Part shown: piece after piece, positions 1-10,031 of the stretch
Layout of the letters: each line of letters opens with the position of its first letter
Position numbering within the stretch: the first letter of the stretch is position 1
NCBI GenBank assembly: GCA_003254885.1
Contig: QANT01009143.1
Location: 1 to 39,593 of the forward strand
Direction of reading: 5' to 3'
DNA length: 39,593 bases
Source: Purshia tridentata
Taxonomy: Eukaryota > Streptophyta > Magnoliopsida > Rosales > Rosaceae
Program-made: the position numbers and the translations under genes
Notes under the pieces: model-generated
Told to the model about the DNA's origin: nothing
The model's input: the letters and a program-made list of their open reading frames with translations, nothing else
The model's database searches: none

Positions 1-634
1 CCTTTTCAGCTCAGGAATTTAAAGCTGAACAATTGGTTTGGTTTCTATTTTCTTCATTCTCCTTTTCAGTTTAGGAAACCTACAAATAAATTCTTAATTT
101 CTTTTCCATTAATTGTATATATGTATGTATTTGCACATATTTAATTGACACGCTTATCAATGCTTCTGGAATGTTGAAACATGATATTTAATTTTAGTAT
201 ATCTTATCAAATATAAAAGAAGCCTCCAAAACGTAGACCACAAGAAAAAAGAAGCAGCCAAAATAAGAGAAGAAATTAACAAAGGGCAATGTAACTTATT
301 AAGGTAGGCAGCAATAATGCCATTTGAATTCGATATGGATAGATATTTCTTGTAAGCGTACATGTTCTATCTAAGTCTCACCTTTTCACAGACCGGTTTC
401 TATTGAATGTTGTATTTGACATCAAATTTAACTAATAAAATAACAAAAAATATATATTGTGTTTGAAACTTAGAATTCAAAAACATATATAAACATTTTC
501 AATGCGATTAACTGGTGGGGTTTGGTGTCGCTAGCGAAGGGGGCTAATCTATCAATTCCGGCAATCCATCGACTCCCACTGCTTCACCATCAGCACTCTA
601 CCTTGGCTTACCCAAACCCCCCTTAACAATTATC
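1..634. other. AT-rich non-coding DNA
   Basis: No gene is supported here. The motif CCTTTTCAG followed by a TCAGGAA or TTAGGAA variant occurs at 1 and again at 61, a weak 60-bp-spaced repeat. Base composition becomes less AT-rich from about position 500, just before the unassigned reading frame that follows. Confidence 0.5.
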
Positions 635-1123
635 ATGATGAAGAAGACTATTAGATTATCCTACCGTTTAGACTTCAAAACGATGAGAGGGAAAATGAGA
701 GATAAATATGGGGTGACCAGGCGTCTTAGCTTCATCTCGGTGGATAACAGAGATGGAGGTGCCAGAGCTAAAGTCATCTACAGGCACTCTCTGCATGTGG
801 GTAACTCTCGTGTGCAGAGAAGCTACATTATTGACTATTGCCAATTCAAGGATATCTGGATTATTAGATTTGCTAGATTCAAAGAAACATTTCAGCAATG
901 GAACGCAACCCTCTCCAACCAAAACAAGACAGCTCGAGACGCATACGATGGGCTAACTCAATTCTGGGCCAACATCAGACAAAATGAGCATTATATGGGT
1001 AGTAGAGTACCTGATGGTCGTGGCCCAGAATTGAGCTCGAGCTCTCTTATTATGATTACCCTTTCCATAGACAAGCTCAAAAACTCAAAGACACTTAGAC
1101 ACCACATTGCAATCAATATTTGA
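635..1123 (+). other. Unrecognised 162-codon open frame
   Basis: An ATG-initiated frame of 162 codons runs uninterrupted to a TGA. The predicted protein is basic at its N-terminus and has no signal peptide, membrane segment or motif that I recognise. Other frames here are also open for 65-85 codons, on both strands, including an antisense frame at 668-922, so the openness may reflect composition rather than selection. The stretch is richer in GC than its AT-rich flanks, which fits either a decayed transposable element or an orphan gene. No intron boundaries, TATA box or close polyadenylation signal make it a convincing gene. Treated as an unassigned reading frame. Confidence 0.2.
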
Positions 1124-1642
1124 CATTAACAACTAAATTGCACTCAAATTTAAGAATTCTCCAAAAAGAAGAAAAGAAAAGGGGTAGAGTTGGGGTGAGG
1201 GTTACCTACTGCAAGAGTGAATGAACCAGTGGGGGTACTGGTAGAGGGCTGATCGGACCGCCGCTTCCCTAGCGAGCATCAAACTAGAAGGATGAACAAA
1301 TGTTTTAGGGGTGGGCAGGGGACCTCATCCCGTTCCCAAGATCGGAGATTGGAACCGCTTCGGGATGGTCAGTTCTCAATATCTTCGGTACGTACCAACG
1401 CAACCATATATGAGCACCACTACCATAGAACAATAACAACCGCCACCAGAGGACAACAACCACCACTTTCAAATAATAAATAATATACAAGATAATGCCT
1501 TTGTTTAAACCAGTCAGAGAGAGAAACAAGTTAACAACAGAAGGTTGATTCCCTTTCCTTCTCTCTTCCAGTCCCAATAACAACAGATCCAAAAACCGGT
1601 CGCAGAGAGGAACAGAGAGAAAGAGCTTTGCTTTGCTTGAAC
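1124..1642. other. Non-coding stretch with a likely transcript leader
   Basis: No protein-coding gene is supported. The sequence from about 1500 to 1642 is rich in purines and CT-tracts, and runs directly into the ATG of the EMC2-like fragment. It therefore looks like an ancestral 5' untranslated leader and promoter-proximal DNA that travelled with that exon. The GC-richer part at 1200-1370 resembles degraded repeat DNA but was not identified. Confidence 0.35.
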
Positions 1643-1900
1643 ATGGTGAGCAAACCAGAGGAGGCCCAGCTCGAGAACCAGGTCGATAATGAAGGAGGAG
1701 GAGACTGGGAGTACCTCTGCTTGGTCAGAAAGCTCAAGGTCCGCTGTTCCAAGAAGGCATTGAAGTATGGCTCGTTGATCTTGAACGACATCAAGAAACG
1801 TTATAGTCTTGGCCGGTTGTTAGTAATTCCATCTGGGTTTTTGAGGGTGGAGCCGGCGAGAGAGACAGAGAAGGAGAGGCGGCGACGGCGACGAGGCTGA
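1643..1900 (+). pseudogene. EMC2: EMC2-like gene fragment (first exon only)
   Basis: From the ATG at 1643 the frame encodes an acidic, Gly-rich start and then the block WEYLCLVRKLKVRCS, followed by a segment ending in KKRYSLG. As I recall the family, this matches the N-terminus of plant ER membrane protein complex subunit 2, a TPR protein of the EMC insertase that inserts tail-anchored and multipass proteins into the ER membrane. Similarity stops at the Gly-Pro position near 1812, where GG|GTT-like sequence could be an old donor site. Beyond it the frame becomes low-complexity Arg/Glu sequence and ends at TGA 1898-1900. EMC2 is normally about 300 residues, yet no TPR-encoding exon is found downstream before the tRNA at 2958 or in the next kilobases. 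I infer a truncated copy carrying the promoter, leader and exon 1. It could still be transcribed as a short chimeric protein. Confidence 0.6.
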
Positions 1901-2957
1901 GAGAGACAGAGAGTTTTGCGAGAGATCGACTGAGTCACTGAGGTGAGGATATGTGACTGCTGGTTAGTCTGATAGGTTTGAGAAGGACTTAGGCTGATGG
2001 GTTTGTGTGATTAATAGGTCACTGTCACTGTATTCAACACACCAAAAAGCTCTGCCCTAATTCTTGACCAAAAAGCATGCAAAACTTGCGAAAGGTAGAT
2101 GAGTGTGCAGGAGGGAAAATCACGTGAAGCTTGTACAATTATTATTGTTATTATTATTTTGACCACTGGTAGCTTGTACAATTAGTTGTAGTTGTTTGCA
2201 TGCATATAGAATTTCAAAGGAAAAGATTTTGGGCCTCAATATTTGGGCCTTAATTTATGTGACACAATTAATTGATACATGTCATTATTTAAGTTGTTAA
2301 CAATTATACATTTTATAATATTAAAATAAAATTATTTAATTAAAAGACCATCTTATCTATTATAAATCATAATTATATTAATATTTTATATTATTAATTT
2401 ATTAGATCCTTTGTCTATAACCAAATTAAAAATACACGTTGATAGCTAGCCCATCTTCCAATATTGCTATTATTGTGCAACTTCATATTTTATGGGAAGA
2501 AAAAAAAAAAAAAGACTTCAACGTTGATGATGCCTTTTTATTTCATGCTTTCAATGAAGTCGGAGCAAGCTAGGCTTCAAGTGCTTTAATTCAATTTTCC
2601 AATTGATTTTTCTTGCTCTTTAGTTTATGGCAGATGGAGAGTGGTTGGATATGTTTTTAAACTATGAAATTGAGGATATTTTCATCTTTGAATTAAAAAA
2701 ACTTTGTTTTTTTTGTTTTGGTAAGTTTTTCATAATGGAAAATAATAGTCTTGTAAAAATGTTTATAATTAAGAGTCTTGAGCCTCTTCTTTTATAACCA
2801 ATAAATTTTAACATTAATGCTCTAATTTTACTCATGGTTTCAATAATAACACAAGGGAAGAAATAAAGCTTATAGTCAAAGCAATCTTCTAAATTTATTT
2901 TACATAATGCCATACATAATACAATATATATTTTCTTTGTGAGTGAACATTCCATCT
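1901..2957. other. AT-rich intergenic DNA
   Basis: No coding sequence is supported. It contains one micro-insertion with flanking repeats (2128-2184) and a poly(A) run near 2499. Close to its end is a TATATA at 2925-2930, about 30 bp upstream of the tRNA gene, a typical position for the TATA-like element of plant tRNA genes. Confidence 0.5.
2128..2184 (-). repeat. Micro-insertion flanked by 14-bp direct repeats
   Basis: AGCTTGTACAATTA occurs at 2128-2141 and again, identical, at 2171-2184. The 29 bp between them, read on the minus strand, begin ACCAGTGGTCA and end in an A-rich tail of AATAATAA type. Short core, A-rich tail and target-site-like repeats are the layout expected of a severely 5'-truncated retroposon. 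A filler-containing repair duplication is the alternative. Confidence 0.5.

Positions 2958-3037
<80 letters not shown>
2958..3037 (+). tRNA. tRNA-Leu (anticodon UAG)
   Basis: This is an 80-nt intronless tRNA gene. The acceptor stem pairs GACAGTT (2958-2964) with AGCTGTC (3030-3036), with one G-T wobble, and the discriminator is A at 3037. The anticodon arm is CCAGA-TTTAGGC-TCTGG, so the anticodon is TAG, reading the leucine codon CUA and possibly other CUN codons. A long variable arm (TCCGAAAGGGC) follows, as class II tRNAs such as Leu require. The T arm is GTGGG-TTCAAAT-CCCAC, which also serves as the B box; the A box is TGGCCGAGTGG. A T-tract at 3038-3041 is the expected RNA polymerase III terminator, and a TATA-like element lies about 30 bp upstream. 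All conserved positions look intact, so it is probably functional. Confidence 0.95.
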
Positions 3038-3041
3038 TTTT
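3038..3041 (+). terminator. Pol III terminator of tRNA-Leu
   Basis: A TTTT tract begins immediately after the discriminator base of the tRNA, the minimal termination signal for RNA polymerase III. Confidence 0.7.
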
Positions 3042-4842
3042 GTGTTCCCATGTTAAGAACCCTTCCCATTTTTGCATTAAAAATGAGAAACAGGGTGCAA
3101 GTTTTTGTGAATGGCACGCTGGTTCCTTGTTAGCTTACCTAACGACAGATCATTAAAGGTTGGATCAAGGCTGATAATATATGAGCTCCACATGTACATG
3201 ATCTTTTAGTTGTACTGTTTAGCAAGAGTCTAAAAGTCTTTAGCTGCTCAAGGTTAGATAAATCATTTCTACTAGTCTCTGTAAATGAGCTCTTCAAAAT
3301 AAGTATTCAAAGTCAACTTGTCAAGTGAACTTTTCTCTTCAAATATTATATTGTTAATATAATATTAAGGGTACTGCCTTAGAAGTTAGAACAATATCAA
3401 AATATTAATAATAAAATGTATAATATACAATAAATTAATAGAATAATGAAGTTGTTAGAGTCTGTTGCAATGAAAAATGAACACTTTGGTGGTTTTTTAG
3501 TTTATAATGAATGCCAAACTGCACTAATTGAGTCCCTGCCCCTTATATTTATGAGACCTGTAAAAATAAATTAAGCCAATACTTGCCCCTTATAATGAAT
3601 GCCAAACTGCACAAATTGGACAATAAGTTTTGTTGTCCAATACTTGCTGTTCCAAGAAAGTAAAAAAAGGACAGAAATGCAAAGTGACCCTGATGGCCTG
3701 ACCCATATGATTATAAGATAAAAGGGAGATGTATGTAGTTGGTGGTCCAAAAGGGCTGAATCAGTTTTTTGAGCCATGAGTAGGTTTGCCTTTTGTTTGG
3801 TACTAAAATCCCATTTGGAAAGATTATTATTATAACTTGATGCACCAATCTAACCTAAACCCTTGTGAACTTCTTTTATGACTATTCAAAAAGCCATGCA
3901 CCTTCAATTCCCAATTTGTCTCTTTATGAGATTGTTTTAGTTTGTCATCTTAAATTCCCAAAGCCACAGAAAGTGCAAGACAGATTTCAACCAGTTGAGT
4001 TCAATGATTTCAACCAGTGCAATTATTTTCTTTTCATAATCTACCTTTTGGGATCTAAAAGGAGACAGATAAAAGGGGTTAGGAAAAGTTTGAATATTTA
4101 TGAATACATAGAAAGGCGTAGCCTTGCTCACTATTTATTTCTTCATTTGCTCAAATAGTGTTTCTTACAGTCATTGAATGCACTATTCACGAATGGAGCG
4201 CAAGCAAATCAAAGGAAGTGCATGACTAGCATTGGACAACGTGTGAATCGAACAGCACATCAAATTGAGGTCAAAGAAGAAGGTGAAAAGAAGGTGAATC
4301 TCACCAACTACCACACTTAGTAATTGAATTTTGTTTCTTTCCTTTTTACCAAGGTTATGTAACCCAATTTTTTACTTAGCTAACTCTAACATCTCACCGA
4401 TATAAGATATATATGAACTTGTTTTTATACAATGAATCTTACATTTAATGTTTATATTGATAATAGACACATTAAAAATTATTTAATTTAAATGTGATAT
4501 ACGATATATATATATATAATTTAATATATAAAAAAAATATTGTCACATTAGTTGAAATTCAAAATTGTATAATTTGATTTGGTGCCTTATATTAGTCTAT
4601 ATATATTAGTGTTAACCACAAAGTTAACACCAGCTTGATTATTAAGTTAAGAAGAAGGCAAGTTAACTTCAAGACCAACGACCCCTTGTCCATAAAAAAT
4701 CTACACCCCACCCTAAAATTGAAACAAAAAAAAAAAAAGTAAAAACCCCCATCCCTAAAAAAACGAAAATAACAAACAAGTCATTAGTTGTCTTTCATAG
4801 GACAAAACCGTCTTCCAACCGTATGCAAACCAGAAATCCGAA
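3042..4842. other. AT-rich intergenic DNA
   Basis: Nothing coding is supported. The frame at 3865-4158 has ordinary AT-rich composition and no family resemblance. AT dinucleotide runs occur near 4500-4530, and there is an A-run near 4725. Confidence 0.5.
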
Positions 4843-4854
4843 TGCCACGTGGCA
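4843..4854. promoter_or_regulatory. Palindromic G-box in the KLCR promoter
   Basis: TGCCACGTGGCA is a perfect 12-bp palindrome centred on the G-box core CACGTG (4846-4851). G-boxes of this form bind bZIP and bHLH/PIF factors and act in ABA and light responses. It lies about 300 bp upstream of the probable TATA box of the KLCR gene, so it is a plausible regulatory site for it. Function is inferred from motif and position. Confidence 0.55.
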
Positions 4855-5039
4855 GGATTCAGTTTAAATTACAGTCCGGAAAACACAAATTGGCATTCGG
4901 CAGTTGCAGGACGCGCGGGTGGGGAAGAAGTCGCCGTCTCTCTTCCCCTTCAATTTTTTTCCAACTCTGCAACCCCTTTTTGCCCATTTTCTCTTTCAAT
5001 TTCAATTTTTTTAACATTTATTTTTCCATTTCCCCATTT

Positions 5040-5088
5040 TGCCTCTGCCTCTGCCTCTGTCTCTGTCTCTGTCTCTGTCTCTGTCTCC
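5040..5088 (+). repeat. CTCTGC/CTCTGT hexanucleotide microsatellite
   Basis: Three CTCTGC-type units are followed by about five CTCTGT units in a pyrimidine-rich tract. It sits about 70 bp upstream of the probable TATA box of the KLCR gene. CT-rich tracts are common near plant core promoters and can vary in length between alleles. Confidence 0.8.
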
Positions 5089-5155
5089 TTCATCCCTCCA
5101 GCTTATACATACACCGCACCAGAAAATATTGATATTTGATAATATCTCATTACCT

Positions 5156-5163
5156 TATATATA
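5156..5163 (+). promoter_or_regulatory. TATA box candidate for KLCR
   Basis: TATATATA lies just upstream of a short leader that ends in the donor AAAG|GTATG at 5196. A start site about 30 bp downstream would leave only a very short first exon, so an upstream start is also possible. Confidence 0.4.
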
Positions 5164-5195
5164 GACATCTTTATTGAGACCCAGAGAACACAAAG

Positions 5196-5792
5196 GTATG
5201 GCTTTCTGTTTCTTCTCTTGTATATGTTTTTGTTTCAGTTCAACCCATCATTTATTTTCCCTTGTTTTACCCTTTTGGTATGTTATTGAATCACTTTGAT
5301 GAGAGAATGAGAGGTCAACTGCACAAGAACTTGATGTTGTTGTTGATGGATTCGTGGTAATAATCCATTCTATTCATTTTAATAGTTGGCATTTTCCAAT
5401 TATGTGATGGGTTATATATGTTCATATGTATTTATGTGGGTTGATTCTACTTGTTTGTGAAGATCTGATGGGGAACTTTTAGTTATTTTTCATTGTTTCC
5501 TTTCTAGGATAAATGGAATGTTTTGCATTTTTGTAGCTATTACTTGATATTGGTTTTTTACGTTTCTTGGTAAACATACAAAGTTTCACAAGCAAATTGC
5601 TGACAAGCCAATCATTAATTTTCTGATGTTTTTAATGCATTTGGCTTTGTGTTTAACCTTATTTCAATATCTGTTAAACTGTAGATTTGTGCAGTGGGTA
5701 TGCATTTGGAATTTTGCTCAAATTGAATGCTTCAGTTATTTGGATCTGTTTGTGACAGTTATTTCTTTTTCCTTTTGAATCCTTTGTTGCAG
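5196..5792 (+). other. Leader (5' UTR) intron of KLCR
   Basis: The donor is AAAG|GTATG (intron starts 5196) and the acceptor is TTGCAG ending at 5792. The interior is U-rich with no long open frame. The remaining leader from 5793 runs to the ATG at 5839. Introns inside 5' leaders commonly enhance expression in plants. Inferred from splice signals only. Confidence 0.6.
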
Positions 5793-5838
5793 TTAAGTTA
5801 TTTGATTCTAGAGATTTTGTTGATTTGGGTGCGTAAAG

Positions 5839-8407
5839 ATGCCTGGAATCGTTGAAGGGGCGGTAAATGAATCAAATGGAAATTCTACACTTGATAAGGA
5901 GAATTTGGCTCTGAGTAGGTCCCCGAAGAGTACTTTGAGTCCGCAGAGCCCCCGGGGTCCGGGACTTGATCTTCCAGCAGATGGGGTGGTTGACACCTCA
6001 ATTGAGCAGCTTTATGAGAATGTGTGTGATATGCAGAGTTCTGATCAGTCACCTTCAAGGCGTAGTTTTCGATCTGATGGTGAGGAGTCTAGGATTGATT
6101 CGGAATTACGCCATCTTGTTGGAGGAGAGATGAGGGAGGTGGAGATAATGGAAGAGGAAGTGCTAGAAAAGCCGGTGGATGACTCTCAAAGTGATTCGAG
6201 TTCTAAGAAGGAAGGTTGGTCCTCGGATAGGAAATCAGGAAAGATGGATAAGACTCATAAAAGTTCGAAATCCATTTCTTCAGGGAACTCTAAGAAGATT
6301 GCTCGGTTGCAGGTGGACACTGAAACTTCATCAAAATCAGTGCCAAAGGTAAGTCCTGAGAAACCTCCCATTTATAGGCATGGTGATAAGAATCTACAAA
6401 AACAACATGCAGGAGCCACTCCTCTGAAGAAACACAGGAATTCATCTCTGGGAGGGTTGAAGTCGCAAATTGGAACTGAGGATTTGGCTGACTCAGGATT
6501 GAATAATCCAGATCTTGGGCCATTTTTGCTTAAGCAAGCAAGGGATTTGATTTCTTCGGGGGATAATCCAAAAAAAGCTCTTGAATTAGCTCTTCGAGCT
6601 CAAAAATCGTTTGAAATATCTGCAAATGGGAAACCCAGTTTAGAATTAATAATGTGTTTGCATGTTACATCGGCAATTTACTGTAGCTTAGGCCAGTATG
6701 GTGATGCAATTCCGGTTCTAGAGCACTCAATTGAGATTGCAGCTATTGAAGCAGGCCAAGATCATGCCCTTGCTAAATTTGCTGGTCACATGCAATTGGG
6801 TGATACATATGCCATGGTGGGCCAACTTGAGAATTCAATTATGCATTACACAACTGGATTGGAAATTCAGAGACAAGTCCTGGGTGAAACGGATGCAAGA
6901 GTTGGTGAGACTTGTAGGTATCTGGCTGAAGCTCATGTTCAAGCATTGCAATTTGATGAGGCTCAGAGGCTTTGCCAGGTGGCTCTTGACATTCATAAAG
7001 AGAATGGTTCCCCAGCTTCTCTGGAGGAGGCAGCAGATAGAAGACTCATGGGTCTTATATGTGAAACAAAGGGAGATCATGAAGCTGCTCTTGAGCATCT
7101 TGTTCTAGCCAGCATGGCCATGGTGGCAAATGGCCAGGAACTGGAGGTGGCTTCTGTTGATTGCAGCATTGGAGACACATACTTATCGTTGTCTCGGTAT
7201 GATGAAGCTGTTTTTGCTTATCAGAAGGCACTCACTGTGTTCAAGACCACCAAAGGAGAGAATCATCCATCCGTAGGTTCAGTCTTCATCCGTCTGGCTG
7301 ATTTGTATAACAGGACAGGGAAAATTAGAGAATCAAAATCATACTGTGAGAATGCCCTTCGAATTTACGAAAAGCCCATGCCTGGAGTCCCTCCTGAGGA
7401 GATGGCAAGTGGTCTCACAGATGTTTCCGCTATCTATGAATCAATGAATGAGCTTGAGCAGGCTGTCAAGTTGCTTCAGAAGGCGTTGAAAATATACAAA
7501 GATGCCCCCGGTCAGCAAAGTACAGTAGCTGGGATTGAAGCTCAAATGGGGGTCATGTACTACATGTTGGGGAATTATTCTGAATCTTACAACTCCTTTA
7601 AGAGTGCCATTGCAAAGCTTCGTTTAACTGGAGAGAAGAAATCTCCCTTTTTTGGGATTGTTCTTAACCAGATGGGGCTTACTTGTGTGCAACGTTTTTC
7701 TATAAATGAGGCTCAAGAATTCTTTGAAGAATCCAGGACTATTTTGGAACATGAGTGCGGGCCGTATCACCCCGACACACTTGGGGTATATAGCAATCTT
7801 GCAGGCACTTATGATGCAGTTGGCAGGTACTCTTCATCTTTATCTTTTCCTTCCACCTTTGTCATCTTCATATGCTTTTCTTCTTCTATTGGTAGTCCTT
7901 TTTTTGCAAATTCTTAATTGGTTTCTTCGCCATGTTAGATGGTAGTGACACAATTATGAATGTAAAAGCAGATATTTGTTTCATGATCTTTTTCCATGAG
8001 CACACCCTGAGAAGCTTAACATATGCAACCATCTTCCTTTCCCTTTTGGACTTTTTGTTCAAAACCAGTCTGGAAGCGAAAAATTCTTAGTTTGATGCAC
8101 ATATCATTGCTAAATTAGGTATTCTGAGCGAGACAATGCTGCGAATTAGTAAATATGTTAATTCTTTGATATATTTTTTTATTATTTACACAGGTTGGAT
8201 GATGCAATCGAAATCTTGGAGCATGTTGTTGGGATGAGGGAAGAAAAACTTGGGACGGCTAATCCTGATGTGGATGACGAGAAAAGAAGGTTAGCTGAGT
8301 TATTGAAAGAAACAGGCAAAGTTCGGCGCAGAAAAACCAGATCACTAGAGAACCTCCTTGATGCCAACTCGCATAGTATAAACAACGATGGAATTAAGGT
8401 ATTATAA
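5839..8407 (+). CDS. KLCR: Kinesin light chain-related TPR protein (KLCR/CMU family)
   Basis: Two coding exons, 5839-7826 and 8194-8407, encode 733 residues; the junction GGCAG|GT...CACAG|G restores Arg in GRLDDAIEILEHV. The N-terminal third (to about residue 215) is Ser-, Lys- and acid-rich and probably disordered. The rest is a superhelix of tetratricopeptide repeats of kinesin-light-chain type, with lines such as GDTYAMVGQLENSIMHYTTG and GETDARVGETCRYLAEAH. Plant KLCR/CMU proteins bind cortical microtubules at the plasma membrane, hold them in place laterally while cellulose synthase complexes move, and interact with IQD scaffolds. Length is somewhat above the 600-660 residues I recall for Arabidopsis members, through a longer N-terminus. 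The start ATG follows the leader intron. If the coding intron is retained, the frame reads 30 more codons into it and ends at 7917, giving a truncated form. Convergent with the PPR gene downstream. Confidence 0.92.
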
Positions 8408-8649
8408 GAATGGTTATATGTTCAGAAATGAATACGATGTATTATAGGACGTATTTAAGAGGAAAGGGATAGAATAACACGATCATTGGGTGTATTTATA
8501 AGATTCTTGTTGTGGAGGGTGAATGAAATGACTCTAGGCTGGGGTTTTGGTCATACAATTAATTTATAATGCTATGTTGGCTGAAGGTTATATTATTTTG
8601 CGCCACACTGTTTATGTAATTTTGGCACCAACCTCGGTAACAAATTCAT

Positions 8650-9047
8650 CATTTGTTTCCAACATTCAAGAATTATAGTTTTGTTTGACACTGCTACAGT
8701 ATGAGGGTTCAATCTTTTGAAGTAATATGCACTTGGCTTTTATTGAAGATATTTCTTGATGCATCAATTACTGCAGTTTAGTGGTTGGAGTTGAGTCTGG
8801 TACAAATTATATGCTGAATTATTGTGCCATAATGTAAGCTTTTACAAATGGTCAAGATTTATGATGCCATCAAATTTGGGACCCCAGTTGAAAGCCAATA
8901 GTTCAGTATCTAAAAAGCTAAATCTTAGCTGTTCTGTTGGTGAGCAGTTGCTTTTTGTTCTAGGGTCTATCGTTTTATATCTTCAATGCAATTATTGTAC
9001 CTTAAAGCAAATTTTCTTCTCTGCCAAGCTTTTGATCATTTAGATTG
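8650..9047. other. 3' flanking DNA of KLCR
   Basis: No gene is supported. The KLCR 3' untranslated region probably ends somewhere before about 8650. The 73-codon frame at 8822-9043 has no recognisable features. Confidence 0.4.
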
Positions 9048-9196
9048 TTGTCAAGAAATGTCAACGGTTGGTTATCAACGGTAGAAAGGCAGAAAGTGAT
9101 AAGATTTGTCAGGGCAAATTTACACCTCTTTTGGAGTTTATAGTTATACCCATTTATTAGAAAAAGAAAAAGAAAATATAATGCTTGTCAAGAAAT
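9048..9196 (+). mobile_element. Short retroposon-like insertion with 12-bp target repeats
   Basis: TTGTCAAGAAAT is repeated exactly at 9048-9059 and 9185-9196. The 125 bp between end in an A-rich tail (AGAAAAAGAAAAAGAAAA) followed by a few bases. Target-site duplication plus 3' A-rich tail is the signature of LINE-driven retroposition. The inserted body codes for no recognisable protein, so it may be a SINE or a strongly 5'-truncated LINE. No family was recognised. Confidence 0.5.
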
Positions 9197-9331
9197 AATA
9201 GCTAGTGGTGAGAATCTAAAGCCAAAATAAAACTCCTCATACTGATCTGTACTTGTTTTATATCTCTAGCAAACAGCTTTGCATTAAGTGAGGTTGGTAG
9301 GTAGTTAAGTTCGGTGGACCACTATACCCAC

Positions 9332-9437
9332 TAAAGTTTTCTGCCGAGAGGTTTGAGTCCTTTGACATTATTTTGGTGTACCCACAAGAGTAAAGTTTTC
9401 TGCTGAAAGGGTTTGAATCCTTTGACATTATTTTGGT
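9332..9437 (+). repeat. Diverged 59-bp tandem duplication
   Basis: TAAAGTTTTCTG followed by a GGTTTGA(G/A)TCC box and TTTGACATTATTTTGGT occurs at 9332-9376 and again at 9391-9437. The offset is about 59 bp, with a few substitutions. The GGTTTGAGTCC block resembles a Pol III B box, so a tRNA-related SINE origin is possible but not shown. Confidence 0.7.
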
Positions 9438-9559
9438 ACTGAGTACACCGACAATGTGTTATATGGTATTATTTGCTCTACGAACTCTGGTTGTGAAATT
9501 ATGGACTGGGGTACACCTAGGTTCGTGTTGTGTTGCATTCAATCCAAGTTTTTAGCTTA

Positions 9560-9780
9560 GAAAATATTTGACACTAAACTCAATGGTCTGTTGGGTACCC
9601 GCTGAAGTCGATGCAGTGGGGATGCTTTACTCCCTTATTCTCCAGGCAATACTCTCTGTACTGGGCCCTCTGGAGTGGGGACAGGCCCCACAAGAAGTGT
9701 GCCTCCCACCATTGGACACCAGGGATGTGGGAGAATCGTGGCCCAAAGATAAAAAGGTTTATGCAGACCGCAAAATTTCA
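9560..9780. other. GC-richer block, possible repeat fragment
   Basis: Composition jumps well above the flanks (for example GGGCCCTCTGGAGTGGGG). Two overlapping plus-strand frames are open for about 70 codons, but neither protein resembles a family I know. Best read as a degraded transposable-element fragment. Confidence 0.3.
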
Positions 9781-9852
9781 TCTTTGTTATTGTAAAATAT
9801 CTGAACCTTGTCATTCATAGTGGACACATTACAATACATTTCATTTTTAAAG

Positions 9853-10031
9853 CTCGTGCCTGTTATCGTCCACAAGAGTTGGCACATAGCTCAAAGGGCA
9901 CTGCTGCTGGGGGAGCATCGAAATCTTTAGAAGCTCGACTTCAACGCACAGGTTGGGATGTAGCATCACTCGAAACTTCCATTGAGAAAGCATCAGCAGC
10001 TACCATAGAAGTTGAGAAACACCCATCATAA
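9853..10031 (+). other. Orphan exon-like segment ending in TAA
   Basis: After a possible acceptor (TTTTTAAAG, AG at 9851-9852) one frame is open for about 59 codons to TAA at 10029-10031. It reads RACYRPQELAHSSKGTAAGG and then a region containing SLEARLQRTGWDVASLE. It looks protein-like, with Ser/Ala/Glu composition unlike AT-rich noise, and the other frames close sooner. I do not recognise the family. It lies on the KLCR strand, but a simple splice from the KLCR donor AAG|GTATTA at 8399 would put it out of frame. A cryptic donor at 8376 would keep frame. It could be an alternative KLCR tail, the last exon of a lost gene or chance. Confidence 0.25.

Noticed and set aside
4720..4790. Similar CCACCCTAAAA and CATCCCTAAAA blocks around a poly(A) run
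   Set aside because: The match is too short and diverged to call target-site repeats.
6731..7108. Second-frame 125-codon frame inside KLCR
   Set aside because: It is a shadow of the conserved TPR coding frame.
7827..7917. Extension of the first KLCR exon by 30 codons into downstream sequence
   Set aside because: The hydrophobic tail is intron sequence. A good GT donor at 7827 and CAG acceptor at 8193 restore the conserved TPR reading frame.
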